From Verrucomicrobiota bacterium (GTDB lineage Bacteria; Verrucomicrobiota; Verrucomicrobiia; Opitutales; Intestinicryptomonadaceae), in contig QALA01000031.1 in NCBI GenBank assembly GCA_003343565.1, positions 1 through 21,905 of the forward strand: 21,905 nt of DNA. The letters are read 5' to 3'. Under the pieces are notes generated by a model, which did not search any database, was not told the DNA's origin, and saw only the letters and a list, made by a program, of their open reading frames with translations. How positions within the stretch are numbered: the stretch's first letter is position 1; each line of letters starts with the position of its first letter. Below are positions 7,504-15,278 of the stretch, in pieces. The position numbers were made by a program, and so were the translations under genes.

Positions 7504-8505
7504 ATGGCAATCAAAGTTGGCATTAACGGTTTCGGCAGAATCGGGCGCATGGTGTTTCGCGCGGCTGTTGAGAACTTCGCAAACGACATTCAGATAGTCG
7601 GCATCAACGACCTGCTCGACCCCGATTATCTCGCATACATGCTGAAGTACGACTCGGTGCACGGGCGCTTTGACGGCGACGTCAAGGTCGACGCAAACAC
7701 GATGACAGTCAACGGCAACAAGATTCGCCTCACCTCCGAGATGGATCCGGCGAACCTCAAGTGGAGCGAAGTCGGCGCGGACATCGTGGTGGAATCGACC
7801 GGCTTCTTCCTCACCGAAGAGCTTGCCGGCAAGCACATCGCGGCGGGCGCGAAGAAGGTCATCATGTCGGCCCCCTCGAAGGACGCCACTCCGATGTTCG
7901 TTTACGGCGTAAACGACAAGACCTACGCCGGACAAAAAATCATCTCCAACGCCTCCTGCACAACAAACTGCCTGGCTCCGATATCGAAGGTCCTCAACGA
8001 CAAATTCGGCATCAAGCGCGGCCTCATGACGACCGTGCACGCCACTACGGCGACCCAAAAGACCGTCGACGGCCCCTCGAAGAAGGACTGGCGCGGCGGA
8101 CGCGGCATACTTGAGAACATCATACCGTCCTCGACGGGCGCGGCTAAGGCTGTCGGCAAGGTTCTTCCGGAACTGAACGGCAAGCTGACGGGCATGTCGA
8201 TGCGCGTTCCCACTTCCGACGTTTCGGTTGTCGACTTGACGGCCGAACTGGAAAAGCCCTGCACTTACGAAGACGTCTGCAAGGCCATGAAAGAGGCTTC
8301 GGAAGGCGAGCTGAAGGGAATACTCGGCTACACGGAAGACGCTGTCGTTTCCACCGACTTCCGCAACTGCCCCAAGACCTCCATCTTCGACGCGAAGGCC
8401 GGCATACAGCTCGACCCGACGTTCGTGAAGGTCGTCTCCTGGTACGACAACGAATGGGGCTATTCGAACAAGGTTCTCGAAATGGCCCGCGTGATTGCGA
8501 AATAG
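7504..8505 (+). CDS. gap: Glyceraldehyde-3-phosphate dehydrogenase
   Basis: The 333-residue product, the usual length, oxidises glyceraldehyde 3-phosphate to 1,3-bisphosphoglycerate with NAD+ in the cytoplasm. The NAD-binding fold opens with KVGINGFGRIGR (4-15). The catalytic site is SNASCTTNCLAP with nucleophile Cys152, assisted by His179 in TTVHATTATQK. The C-terminal SWYDNEWGYSNKV segment is typical. The ribosome binding site AAGGAAA supports the start. The gene has its own terminator at 8525-8553 and is separated from pgk-tpiA by 500 bp, so it is probably a single-gene transcript, which allows its output to differ from that of the next two glycolytic genes. Confidence 0.98.
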   Translation: MAIKVGINGFGRIGRMVFRAAVENFANDIQIVGINDLLDPDYLAYMLKYDSVHGRFDGDVKVDANTMTVNGNKIRLTSEMDPANLKWSEVGADIVVESTGFFLTEELAGKHIAAGAKKVIMSAPSKDATPMFVYGVNDKTYAGQKIISNASCTTNCLAPISKVLNDKFGIKRGLMTTVHATTATQKTVDGPSKKDWRGGRGILENIIPSSTGAAKAVGKVLPELNGKLTGMSMRVPTSDVSVVDLTAELEKPCTYEDVCKAMKEASEGELKGILGYTEDAVVSTDFRNCPKTSIFDAKAGIQLDPTFVKVVSWYDNEWGYSNKVLEMARVIAK

Positions 8506-8524
8506 CAAATCCCGCCGAAAACTG

Positions 8525-8553
8525 GGCGCCCCTCGAAGGGGCGCCTTTTTTTT
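8525..8553 (+). terminator. Intrinsic terminator of gap
   Basis: An 8-bp GC stem, GGCGCCCC (8525-8532) with GGGGCGCC (8538-8545), around a TCGAA loop is followed by eight T. It lies 20 nt after the gap stop codon. Confidence 0.95.
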
Positions 8554-8937
8554 CGCCGCACACAGCCGCCTTTCCGCGGTCGTAATTGCCATTTTACTTT
8601 GGGAGTCGCATTTTTTCCATATTGCGCCGCGAAAAAAAAGACGAACGGACGCCGACGCCAAACAGCCGCAACTCCGCTCCGCGTCCGCAATAGTCTATAA
8701 TTTACCCAAATCGTCCGCCATTCAAACCGTCTGCCGCCAATCAGCGCGACGAGTAAAACGGGCGCGTTAAAAAACGGAAAGCGGCGCGATAAGCACATCG
8801 CCAAAACGAACGCATTTTTCAAAAAGGCCGTACCATAGGGCGGACAAACTCGCCCCGCCGGCCCCGCGCCGAAAATCCCGCAGGCGGCAGAAACCTCCGT
8901 TCAAAAGACTAAGAGACGCGCCGGACAAAAATGTTTC
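8554..8937. other. Gene-free region between gap and pgk
   Basis: I find no convincing coding frame or RNA gene. A perfect TATAAT occurs at 8696-8701 on the plus strand, but no -35 partner stands at 16-18 bp and no gene starts nearby. The length (over 400 bp with the pgk promoter zone) is large for this compact neighbourhood. Confidence 0.5.
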
Positions 8938-8966
8938 TTGCAATTTTCGGGCGACGGCAAAATATG
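8938..8966 (+). promoter_or_regulatory. Candidate promoter of pgk-tpiA
   Basis: TTGCAA (8938-8943), 17 bp, then AATATG (8961-8966). The -10 matches consensus weakly. It is followed by TTTTAACA (8979-8986), which is also found before gap at 7475-7482. Confidence 0.35.
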
Positions 8967-9006
8967 GAAAACTTAAATTTTTAACAAAATCCAAAGAAGC
9001 AAAGCT

Positions 9007-10209
9007 ATGTCAAACATCAAGACCATAAAGGACGTCGATTTGAGGGACAAGAAGGTTTTTGTCCGGGTCGATTTCAACGTTCCGTTCGATTCCGACGGCA
9101 ACATCAGCGACGACACCCGCATAGTGGCGGCTCTGCCGACGATAGAATACCTCATCGGCGAGGGGGCGAAGGTTGTGCTGGCCAGCCATCTCGGAAGGCC
9201 CAAGAGCAAGGCGGACACGCAGTTTTCGCTGGCTCCTGTGGCTAAGGCTCTGTCGGAAAAGCTCGGCAAGCCGGTGGAATTTGTCGACGACTGCATAGGC
9301 GAAAAAGTCAGGGCCGCCTGCTCCGCCATGAAGGGCGGCGACGTAGTGCTGCTTGAAAACTCGCGCTTCTATTCCGAGGAAAAGAAGAACGACAGGGAAT
9401 TTGCCAAAAAGCTCGCCGAAGATACCGGCGCGCAGGCGTACGTCAACGACGCCTTCGGAACGGCGCACCGCGCGCACGCGACGACCGCGGGCATCGCCGA
9501 ATTTGTGCCAGTAAAAGTCGCGGGGCTGCTAATCGAGAGGGAGCTTGAATTTCTGGGAGCAAAGACCGAATCTCCGGAGCGTCCGTTTACGGTCATACTG
9601 GGCGGCTCTAAGGTCTCCGACAAAATCACCGTCATAGACGCGCTTCTCGACAAGTGCGACGCCATGCTCATAGGCGGCGCAATGGCGTACACTTTCGCGC
9701 TGGCGCAGGGCAAGCCGGTCGGCAAGAGCCTCGTTGAGCCCGACAAAGTCGAGCTTGCAAAATCCGCGATAGAGAAGGCGGCGGCCAAGGGCGTAAAGCT
9801 CATGCTGCCAATCGACCACCGCGTGGCGCGCGAAATAGACTTCGCAAACGGAACCGTCGGCGAGGTTAAAAACGTCGACGAAATTCCCGACGGCTGGGCG
9901 GGCGTGGACATCGGCGAAAAGACCGTCGAGCTCTACAAGAAACAGATAGCCGAGAGCAAGACCGTCCTGTGGAACGGGCCGATGGGAATATTCGAGATAA
10001 AGGCGTGCGCGGCCGGAACGTTCGCCATGGCCGAGGCCGTGGCGAAGAGCGGCGCGATAAGCATCATCGGCGGAGGGGACTCCGTAAAGGCGATTAAAAA
10101 GAGCGGATATTCAAAAGATGTCAGCTTCATATCCACCGGGGGCGGGGCGTCGCTGGAATTTCTCGAAGGCAAGGAGCTTCCGGGAGTGGCCGCGCTCGAC
10201 AGAAAATAG
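9007..10209 (+). CDS. pgk: Phosphoglycerate kinase
   Basis: The 400-residue cytoplasmic enzyme transfers phosphate from 1,3-bisphosphoglycerate to ADP, the first ATP-yielding step of lower glycolysis. Visible family motifs are VFVRVDFNVP (17-26), the substrate-binding SHLGRPKSK, the second substrate segment DAFGTAHRAHAT, the ADP-site region ILGGSKVSDKI, WNGPMGIFE and the nucleotide loop IIGGGDSVKA. Length and motif order are those of the bacterial enzyme. The ribosome binding site is weak (AAAGAAG), but the start gives the expected N-terminus. It is the first gene of a two-gene operon with tpiA, 29 nt apart. Confidence 0.98.
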   Translation: MSNIKTIKDVDLRDKKVFVRVDFNVPFDSDGNISDDTRIVAALPTIEYLIGEGAKVVLASHLGRPKSKADTQFSLAPVAKALSEKLGKPVEFVDDCIGEKVRAACSAMKGGDVVLLENSRFYSEEKKNDREFAKKLAEDTGAQAYVNDAFGTAHRAHATTAGIAEFVPVKVAGLLIERELEFLGAKTESPERPFTVILGGSKVSDKITVIDALLDKCDAMLIGGAMAYTFALAQGKPVGKSLVEPDKVELAKSAIEKAAAKGVKLMLPIDHRVAREIDFANGTVGEVKNVDEIPDGWAGVDIGEKTVELYKKQIAESKTVLWNGPMGIFEIKACAAGTFAMAEAVAKSGAISIIGGGDSVKAIKKSGYSKDVSFISTGGGASLEFLEGKELPGVAALDRK

Positions 10210-10238
10210 AAAACAACAAACAGGAGAATAATATTAAT

Positions 10239-11006
10239 ATGCCACGCAGATACTTCATAGCAGGCAACTGGAAAATGAACAAGACCGCGGCGGAAGCGGC
10301 GGAACTCATAGGCGCGATTGCGGCCGAAGTCGGATCCGAGACCGCGGTGGACGTGGCGGTGTGCCCGCCCTTCACCGCTCTCGACGCGGCCTCCAAAGCC
10401 CTCAAGGCGACAAACGTAAAACTCGGCGCGCAGAACATGTACCACAAGGCGTCGGGCGCATATACCGGCGAAGTCGCGGCGGACATGCTCAAGGAGTTCG
10501 GCTGCGCGTATGTCATACTGGGCCACAGCGAGCGGCGCGAATACTTCAAGGAGAGCGACGAATTTATCAATGAGAAGGTCGCCGCCGCCCTCGCAAACGG
10601 CCTAAAGCCCATTCTTTGCGTCGGCGAGACGCTCGCGCAACGCGAGGCCGGGCAGACAATCGACATCGTGAGCGGGCAGACCGAAGGCGGACTCGCGGGA
10701 GTTTCGAAAGAGGACGCAAAGAACGTCGTAATCGCCTACGAACCCGTCTGGGCAATCGGCACAGGCAAGACCGCCACGCCCGAAATGGCGCAGGAAGTGC
10801 ACGAACAAATCCGCAAAGTTCTGGCAAAGCTCTTCGGCGCGGAGACGGCGGAATGCATGCAAATCCTGTACGGCGGCTCCATGAAGCCCGAAAATGCGGA
10901 CGCGCTCCTTGCCGAAAAGGACATCGACGGCGGCCTCATAGGCGGAGCGGCGCTCAAGGCGGACAGCTTTGTCTCGCTCGTCAAGAGCGCGCTTAAAGCC
11001 GAATAG
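10239..11006 (+). CDS. tpiA: Triosephosphate isomerase
   Basis: The 255-residue TIM-barrel enzyme interconverts dihydroxyacetone phosphate and glyceraldehyde 3-phosphate. Catalytic Lys12 lies in AGNWKMN, His96 in ILGHSERREYF and the base Glu168 in AYEPVWAIGTGK; the phosphate-gripping ILYGGSMKPENA segment is intact. An AGGAG sequence at 10222-10226 lies 12 bases upstream, a little further than ideal. Cotranscription with pgk is expected from the spacing, and a strong terminator follows at 11069-11094. Confidence 0.98.
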   Translation: MPRRYFIAGNWKMNKTAAEAAELIGAIAAEVGSETAVDVAVCPPFTALDAASKALKATNVKLGAQNMYHKASGAYTGEVAADMLKEFGCAYVILGHSERREYFKESDEFINEKVAAALANGLKPILCVGETLAQREAGQTIDIVSGQTEGGLAGVSKEDAKNVVIAYEPVWAIGTGKTATPEMAQEVHEQIRKVLAKLFGAETAECMQILYGGSMKPENADALLAEKDIDGGLIGGAALKADSFVSLVKSALKAE

Positions 11007-11041
11007 CAACAAGCGCAAACATTCGCAAAAAAATTTTCGGA

Positions 11042-11057
11042 CGCTCCGCTTGGAGCG
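11042..11057 (+). other. Hairpin ahead of the tpiA terminator
   Basis: CGCTCC (11042-11047) pairs with GGAGCG (11052-11057) around GCTT. It has no T-run of its own and stands 11 bp before the true terminator; it may protect the 3' end of the pgk-tpiA mRNA. Confidence 0.5.
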
Positions 11058-11068
11058 GCTGATCGCTG

Positions 11069-11094
11069 CGGCGGGGGAAACCCCGCCGTTTTTT
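11069..11094 (+). terminator. Intrinsic terminator of pgk-tpiA
   Basis: An 8-bp stem, CGGCGGGG (11069-11076) with CCCCGCCG (11081-11088), capped by a GAAA tetraloop and followed by six T. Confidence 0.95.
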
Positions 11095-11145
11095 AATCGG
11101 CAAATTTAAACGGCTCTTCGCCCATTCTTCCGCCCGAAAGTATTG

Positions 11146-11175
11146 TTGACACCAAAGGCGCGCGCAAAATAGAAT
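11146..11175 (+). promoter_or_regulatory. Near-consensus promoter of the GH-A glycosidase gene
   Basis: A perfect TTGACA (11146-11151), an 18-bp spacer and TAGAAT (11170-11175, five of six). The hexamer ends seven bases before the ATG at 11183, so the transcript should begin on or within a base or two of the start codon. Confidence 0.8.
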
Positions 11176-11182
11176 CGGCTTA

Positions 11183-12634
11183 ATGAAAGCAACATGCGCA
11201 CTCGCACTTCTTGCGGCGGTTTCGGCATTCGCGGCCCAGCCGCAGTTGCGGCCTGAAATAGACGCCGGCGCAGACAGGTTTGAAACCGACCTTCAGACGC
11301 CGCTGAAAAGAATAGGCACGCTCGTTCCCAAGGACTCCAAATCCGTCCGCAATCCCGTCACGCTGGGCTGCGAGACGCTCGACCGCGACTACGCCGACTA
11401 CGAAAAATACAAATCCTACATATCCCCTCTGGGAATCGGAAAGATAAGGGTGCAGGCCGGTTGGGCAAAATGCGAGAAGCGCAAGGGAGTCTACGACTTC
11501 GCATGGCTTGACAAAATAGTCGAACACGCAAATTCGCAGTCGATAACCGTCTATCTTCAGACCTCCTACGGCAATCCCCTTTACGAAGGTGGGGGAACGC
11601 CCTATCTGGCCGGCGGAATGCCAAAATCGGCCGAGGCGAAGGCCGCCTGGGACAACTGGGTCAGAGAGATGGCCAAACGCTACAAAGGCGCGAATGTCGA
11701 ATGGGAAATGTGGAACGAGCCCGACATATCAAAAACTTCCACCGACGACGACATAGTAGACATCAACGTGCGGACGGCCAAAATAATAAAGTCGGAAATG
11801 CCCGGCGCAAAAATCGCCGCGCTCTCGCTGGCCAATACGGGCGACGCAAGGCGGTTTCGCTCCTACATGGAGAAATTCAAGCAGGCGGACGCGTTCGGAC
11901 TGTTCGCGTGGGTGTCGCACCACGGCTACCGCTACCGGCCGGAGGATTTGGACGCGGAAGTCAGGAAGCTGCGCCAAATACTCGACCTCTACGCGCCGCA
12001 GATAGAGCTGCGGCAGGGCGAACTCGGCGCGCCGTCGGAGCCTTACGCCGGAGGCGCGCTCGGAAACCACGGCTGGACGGAACTCACCCAGGCCAAGTGG
12101 GACATAAGGCGGATTTTGCAGGACCACGGCAACGGGGAGCAAACCGCAGTATTCAGCATGGCCGACATGCACTACGGAAAAAACGACGCCATAAAAAAGA
12201 CAAACGCCAAAGGCCTGTTGAAAACGGATCGGAAACACAATGTCGTCAAAATAAAAAAGGCCTATTACGCCGTGCAAAATGCGATGTCGATTTTCCCCGC
12301 CCTGAAAAATCCGATTCCCCCGGAGCGGATTGAGGCCGACACCGAACTTTCCCGCTCCGTTTTCGGATACGAGCCAAAACCCGGAAAAACCTGCTTCCTA
12401 ATCTGGTTCAACGAGGCAGTGCCCACAAATTTCAACGCCACAACCCCCGTCGACGTAAAAATCTCCGGGGCAAAATTCGAGCGTCCGGTCTGGGTCGACG
12501 TCATATCGGGCCGCGTGTTTGAAATACCGCAAAGCAGCTTAAGGCAAGCCGGCGACGCAACCGTCATAACGGGCGTTCCGGTTTACGATTCGCCCGCTCT
12601 AATTTCGGAGGCGTCGCTGATAGACTTCAAATAG
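11183..12634 (+). CDS. Secreted clan GH-A glycoside hydrolase (GH39-like)
   Basis: The 483-residue product starts with a short signal peptide (MKATCALALLAAVSAFA). The catalytic barrel shows GIGKIRVQAGWAKCE and YDFAWLDKIVEHA, typical of clan GH-A enzymes with a retaining mechanism. The acid/base is probably Glu179 in WEMWNEPD; the likely nucleophile is Glu280 in ELRQGELGAPS, about 100 residues later as expected. A beta-rich C-terminal domain (about 390-483) follows. The family is close to GH39 or related groups, and the substrate is not readable. The start is fixed by the signal peptide, yet there is no Shine-Dalgarno sequence and the promoter abuts the ATG, so the mRNA looks leaderless. The gene appears to be monocistronic. 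Confidence 0.85.
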   Translation: MKATCALALLAAVSAFAAQPQLRPEIDAGADRFETDLQTPLKRIGTLVPKDSKSVRNPVTLGCETLDRDYADYEKYKSYISPLGIGKIRVQAGWAKCEKRKGVYDFAWLDKIVEHANSQSITVYLQTSYGNPLYEGGGTPYLAGGMPKSAEAKAAWDNWVREMAKRYKGANVEWEMWNEPDISKTSTDDDIVDINVRTAKIIKSEMPGAKIAALSLANTGDARRFRSYMEKFKQADAFGLFAWVSHHGYRYRPEDLDAEVRKLRQILDLYAPQIELRQGELGAPSEPYAGGALGNHGWTELTQAKWDIRRILQDHGNGEQTAVFSMADMHYGKNDAIKKTNAKGLLKTDRKHNVVKIKKAYYAVQNAMSIFPALKNPIPPERIEADTELSRSVFGYEPKPGKTCFLIWFNEAVPTNFNATTPVDVKISGAKFERPVWVDVISGRVFEIPQSSLRQAGDATVITGVPVYDSPALISEASLIDFK

Positions 12635-12663
12635 CGCGCCCGCGCCGCCCCGATTTTGCGGGT

Positions 12664-12699
12664 ACGGCGAAAACAGCGAAAACGGCGGAAACGGCGATT
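12664..12699. repeat. 9-bp tandem microrepeat, four units
   Basis: Units ACGGCGAAA, ACAGCGAAA, ACGGCGGAA and ACGGCGATT follow each other directly, 30 bases after the glycosidase stop codon. Confidence 0.75.
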
Positions 12700-12971
12700 C
12701 CGCAGCCGCGCCGGACGAAGCGGGCTAAAAGACCTACAAATTCCGCAGCTTTTGCGGGAATGCGCGCCGATTGCGGCCGCCGCAACCTGTGCGAAGAACG
12801 AACAATTTGCAAAATTTGCCGAACCCTTCCCGCCCCCCTTCAATGCGAAAGCCCACGCGGTTGAAACACCCCCCATTCGCAATTCCGCATTTGCGCGCAG
12901 ATTACGCGGACGGAAAGACGCGCGCAAATTAAAAATAATTTTTCAATCGATTTCGCCCGCCGTCCGTTTGC

Positions 12972-13257
12972 GCGCCGCATGCGCAAAACGCATCGCAATA
13001 CTCCCAAAAATATTCCTCAACCAAAAAGCGGCTTTCAGGCGAGCAAAACTCATTATCCGAACGCTCCCTTCTCTTTTGTCCCTGAAAAATTCCGCCTAAA
13101 AAACGCAAAAGGTAAATCCCTTTTCCCCGCGGTCAACACAACCCGCCCATGCGGCCGCACAAATGTCCGCACCGTCCGCAAATTCACCTAACTTTGCGCA
13201 CAAGCGGACAGCCCGAACGTTTTAAAATCCGCGCCACATGCGCAAAGCGCATCGCAA
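12972..13257. repeat. Pair of 27-bp hairpin-forming repeats
   Basis: Copy A (12972-12998) and copy B (13231-13257) agree at 25 of 27 positions. Both contain ATGCG...CGCAT; in copy B the palindrome is ATGCGC-AAA-GCGCAT, a perfect 6-bp stem with a 3-base loop, while in copy A it is ATGCG-CAAAA-CGCAT. Confidence 0.75.
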
Positions 13258-13491
13258 AAAAATTAGGCCGCACAAGAAATTTCACTTTCAAATTACCGTT
13301 TTCCAAACGGCTCGCCCCGCCGAGCGCGCGCGGCGCGAACGGACGAGCGCGAATCGGCGCGCAAATTCGCGCGTTTCTTACGAACATATTTATGCGCATT
13401 AAAAACAGCCGGAGGAGACGAAAATGAAAAATGCGTTTTTTTCCGGGCGGCGGGTGAAATTGCTTGCAAGGCGGCGGAGTTTCTGCGGGAA

Positions 13492-13497
13492 TATAAA
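13492..13497 (+). promoter_or_regulatory. -10 box of ffs
   Basis: TATAAA ends five bases before the first base of the SRP RNA stem (13502), the right distance for its transcription start. I see no good -35; the nearest TTGCAA is 22 bp upstream of the box. Confidence 0.5.
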
Positions 13498-13501
13498 ACA
13501 A

Positions 13502-13598
13502 GGCCGGGAACCATGCAATTGGCGGAGTCGCCAACCCCGCCAGGTTCGGAAGGAAGCAACGGTAACGATTTTCCCAATGTGCTGTGGCAAACCCGGCC
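13502..13598 (+). ncRNA. ffs: Signal recognition particle RNA, small bacterial (4.5S) type
   Basis: The RNA binds Ffh and takes part in co-translational targeting of membrane and exported proteins. The termini pair perfectly (GGCCGGG at 13502-13508 with CCCGGCC at 13592-13598). The conserved apical hairpin GGTTCGGAAGGAAGCA (13543-13558) contains the GGAA tetraloop and the GGAAGCA strand of the asymmetric Ffh-binding loop. The length of about 97 nt equals the small-type SRP RNA. A coding frame that begins inside it at 13513 and runs into uppS is an artefact of this overlap. The exact ends could differ by a base or two. Confidence 0.93.
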
Positions 13599-13616
13599 CC
13601 AAATCCATATTTTGCG

Positions 13617-13650
13617 GCGCGCTCGGAAAATTCCGGCGCGCGCGCGCTTT
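13617..13650 (+). terminator. Imperfect hairpin between ffs and uppS, possible terminator or attenuator
   Basis: GCGCGC (13617-13622), a bulged T, then CGGA pairs through a short AAAT loop with TCCG and GCGCGC (to 13641). GCGCTTTAAT follows, so the T-run is only three bases. It could end ffs partially and let some transcription reach uppS. Confidence 0.4.
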
Positions 13651-13668
13651 AATCGGACGCGATTTCAC

Positions 13669-14418
13669 ATGTCTTTAAAGAACAAAGAGCCGCAATCGGG
13701 CGCAGAAAACAGACTGCGGCACGTCGCCATAATAATGGACGGCAACGGAAGGTGGGCCGGTGAGAGAGGAAAGAGCCGCATATACGGACACGCAAAAGGC
13801 GCGGAAAAAGTCGCGGAGATAATGCAGGCGGCAAATGAAATAGGCGTCGAATACCTGACGCTCTACGCGTTCTCCTCGGAAAACTGGAACAGGCCCAAAG
13901 AGGAAGTCTCAGGGCTGATGCGTCTGCTGGCAAAAACCGTGCGACTAAACCGCGCCAAATTCATAAAAAACAAGACGCGGCTGATGACGATAGGCGACAT
14001 ATCCGCCCTGCCGAAATTCTGCCGAAAAGAGCTCGACTTGCTGAAGGAGCAAACCTCCCGGTTTGCCGGGCGCAATCTCGTATTGGCGCTCAACTACGGC
14101 TCGCGCGACGAGGTTGTGCGGGCGGTCAGAAAAATCGCAGCAAAATCCGCCGCCGGAGAAATATCGCCGGAAGACGTCACGTGGCAAACCGTGAGCGAAA
14201 GCCTCGACACCGCGGGAATCCCCGACCCCGACCTGCTGATACGCACGTCCGGCGAACTTAGGCTTAGCAACTATCTGCTGCTGCAGTCCGCCTACACGGA
14301 GCTCTACTTCTCGAAACAGTACTGGCCCGATTTCTCCAGGGAGGAGTTCATAGCGGCCGTCAACGAATACCGGCGCCGCGAGAGGCGCTACGGGCTCACC
14401 GGGGAACAGGTAAAGTAG
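13669..14418 (+). CDS. uppS: Isoprenyl transferase (undecaprenyl diphosphate synthase)
   Basis: The 249-residue product, the normal length, adds isopentenyl units in cis to farnesyl diphosphate to make the C55 carrier for peptidoglycan and other envelope polymers. The diphosphate-binding HVAIIMDGNGRWA has Asp24; SSENWNRP, LLIRTSGELRLSNYLL and TELYFSKQYWPDF are further signature blocks. The start at 13669 is chosen because the upstream extension overlaps the SRP RNA and does not resemble the family. The ribosome binding site is weak (GGA, 11 bases upstream). It is the first gene of the operon with cdsA, dxr, rseP and ispG. Confidence 0.97.
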   Translation: MSLKNKEPQSGAENRLRHVAIIMDGNGRWAGERGKSRIYGHAKGAEKVAEIMQAANEIGVEYLTLYAFSSENWNRPKEEVSGLMRLLAKTVRLNRAKFIKNKTRLMTIGDISALPKFCRKELDLLKEQTSRFAGRNLVLALNYGSRDEVVRAVRKIAAKSAAGEISPEDVTWQTVSESLDTAGIPDPDLLIRTSGELRLSNYLLLQSAYTELYFSKQYWPDFSREEFIAAVNEYRRRERRYGLTGEQVK

Positions 14419-14432
14419 AAAATGGGCCGAAC

Positions 14433-15254
14433 ATGGCGGCGAGGATATTCAGCACGATTTTACTGTGGGCCGTCGCAATAGCGGCGGTGGTTTTCGCAGG
14501 GGCGCTCGGCCTGGCGCTTCTGGTGTGGGCGCTTGCGGCCGGGGCGTTGGACGAGGCGCTCGCAGCCTGCCGGAAAATGGGCTTTTCCCCGATGTCCGGA
14601 ATCTGCCAGGCGGCGTGCGCGGCAATAATTCTCGGCGGGTGGTGCGCGGCGGAAAAGTACGGAGAAATCGGAATATCGATACCGCTGTTAGTGTGCGCGG
14701 CCGTGCCCGTGCTGCTCCTAAAGGATCCGTTCGGGAACTTCTGGAACAAGAGCCTCCTTCCTTCGCTGCTGGCCGTTCTGGCGATTCCGTTCGCCCTCCA
14801 GTGGCTGGTGTTCATGCCGCAAAAATTCGGCCTTATGTTTCCGATAATGGTTTTGGCGGCGGCGAAGTTCTCGGACGTCGGGGCGTTTGTCGTGGGCAAG
14901 GGATTCGGGCGACGCAAACTGGCTCCGCAGACAAGCCCAAACAAGACGTGGGAGGGCGCAATCGGGGGGATATTCTCGGCGGCGGCGGTGGCGGCGGCGT
15001 TTGCCTGGGGCTTCCACGGGACGCAGCTGATGCCGAAAAATTTTCTCCCGACCGACGCGATTGCATTCGGCGCGGCAATAGGCGCGTGCGCGATTGCGTC
15101 CGATTTGCTCGAATCGGCGTTCAAGCGCAGGGCGCGGGTGAAGGACTCCGGAAAAATCATACCGGGCATAGGCGGGATACTGGATTTGGCCGACTCGCTT
15201 CTGCTGAGCGCGCCGGCGGCGGCGGCGATGGCGGCCGTCATGAATTTGGACTGA
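14433..15254 (+). CDS. cdsA: Phosphatidate cytidylyltransferase (CDP-diglyceride synthase)
   Basis: This multi-membrane-span enzyme of 273 residues makes CDP-diacylglycerol from phosphatidate and CTP, the branch point for bacterial phospholipids. Long hydrophobic segments fill the first 200 residues. The family signature appears near the C-terminus: SAFKRRARVKDSGKIIPG and then IGGILDLAD (residues 228-254). It departs from the textbook pattern, which has HGG and D-R-x-D: the His is Ile245 and the Arg is Leu252, while both Asp (251, 254) and Lys-Asp (237-238) remain. From memory such variants occur in PVC bacteria. The start is 14 bases after uppS with little sign of a ribosome binding site, which suggests coupling. 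Confidence 0.94.
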   Translation: MAARIFSTILLWAVAIAAVVFAGALGLALLVWALAAGALDEALAACRKMGFSPMSGICQAACAAIILGGWCAAEKYGEIGISIPLLVCAAVPVLLLKDPFGNFWNKSLLPSLLAVLAIPFALQWLVFMPQKFGLMFPIMVLAAAKFSDVGAFVVGKGFGRRKLAPQTSPNKTWEGAIGGIFSAAAVAAAFAWGFHGTQLMPKNFLPTDAIAFGAAIGACAIASDLLESAFKRRARVKDSGKIIPGIGGILDLADSLLLSAPAAAAMAAVMNLD

Positions 15255-15278
15255 AATTAAAAAGCTTTCTTAAAGAAA

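Larger units (their letters stand above)
12635..13410. other. Gene-free region between the glycosidase and ffs
   Basis: I see no convincing gene in about 780 bp. It holds a 9-bp microrepeat at 12664-12699 and two copies of a 27-bp hairpin element at 12972-12998 and 13231-13257. No clear terminator with a T-run follows the glycosidase gene. I looked for signatures of rnpB, tmRNA and tRNAs and found none. Confidence 0.5.

Noticed and set aside
8696..8701. Perfect TATAAT between gap and pgk
   Set aside because: No -35 element at proper spacing and no gene or RNA signature follows within 200 bases.
13513..13668. N-terminal extension of uppS
   Set aside because: It begins inside the SRP RNA and does not resemble UppS proteins, which fit the 13669 start.
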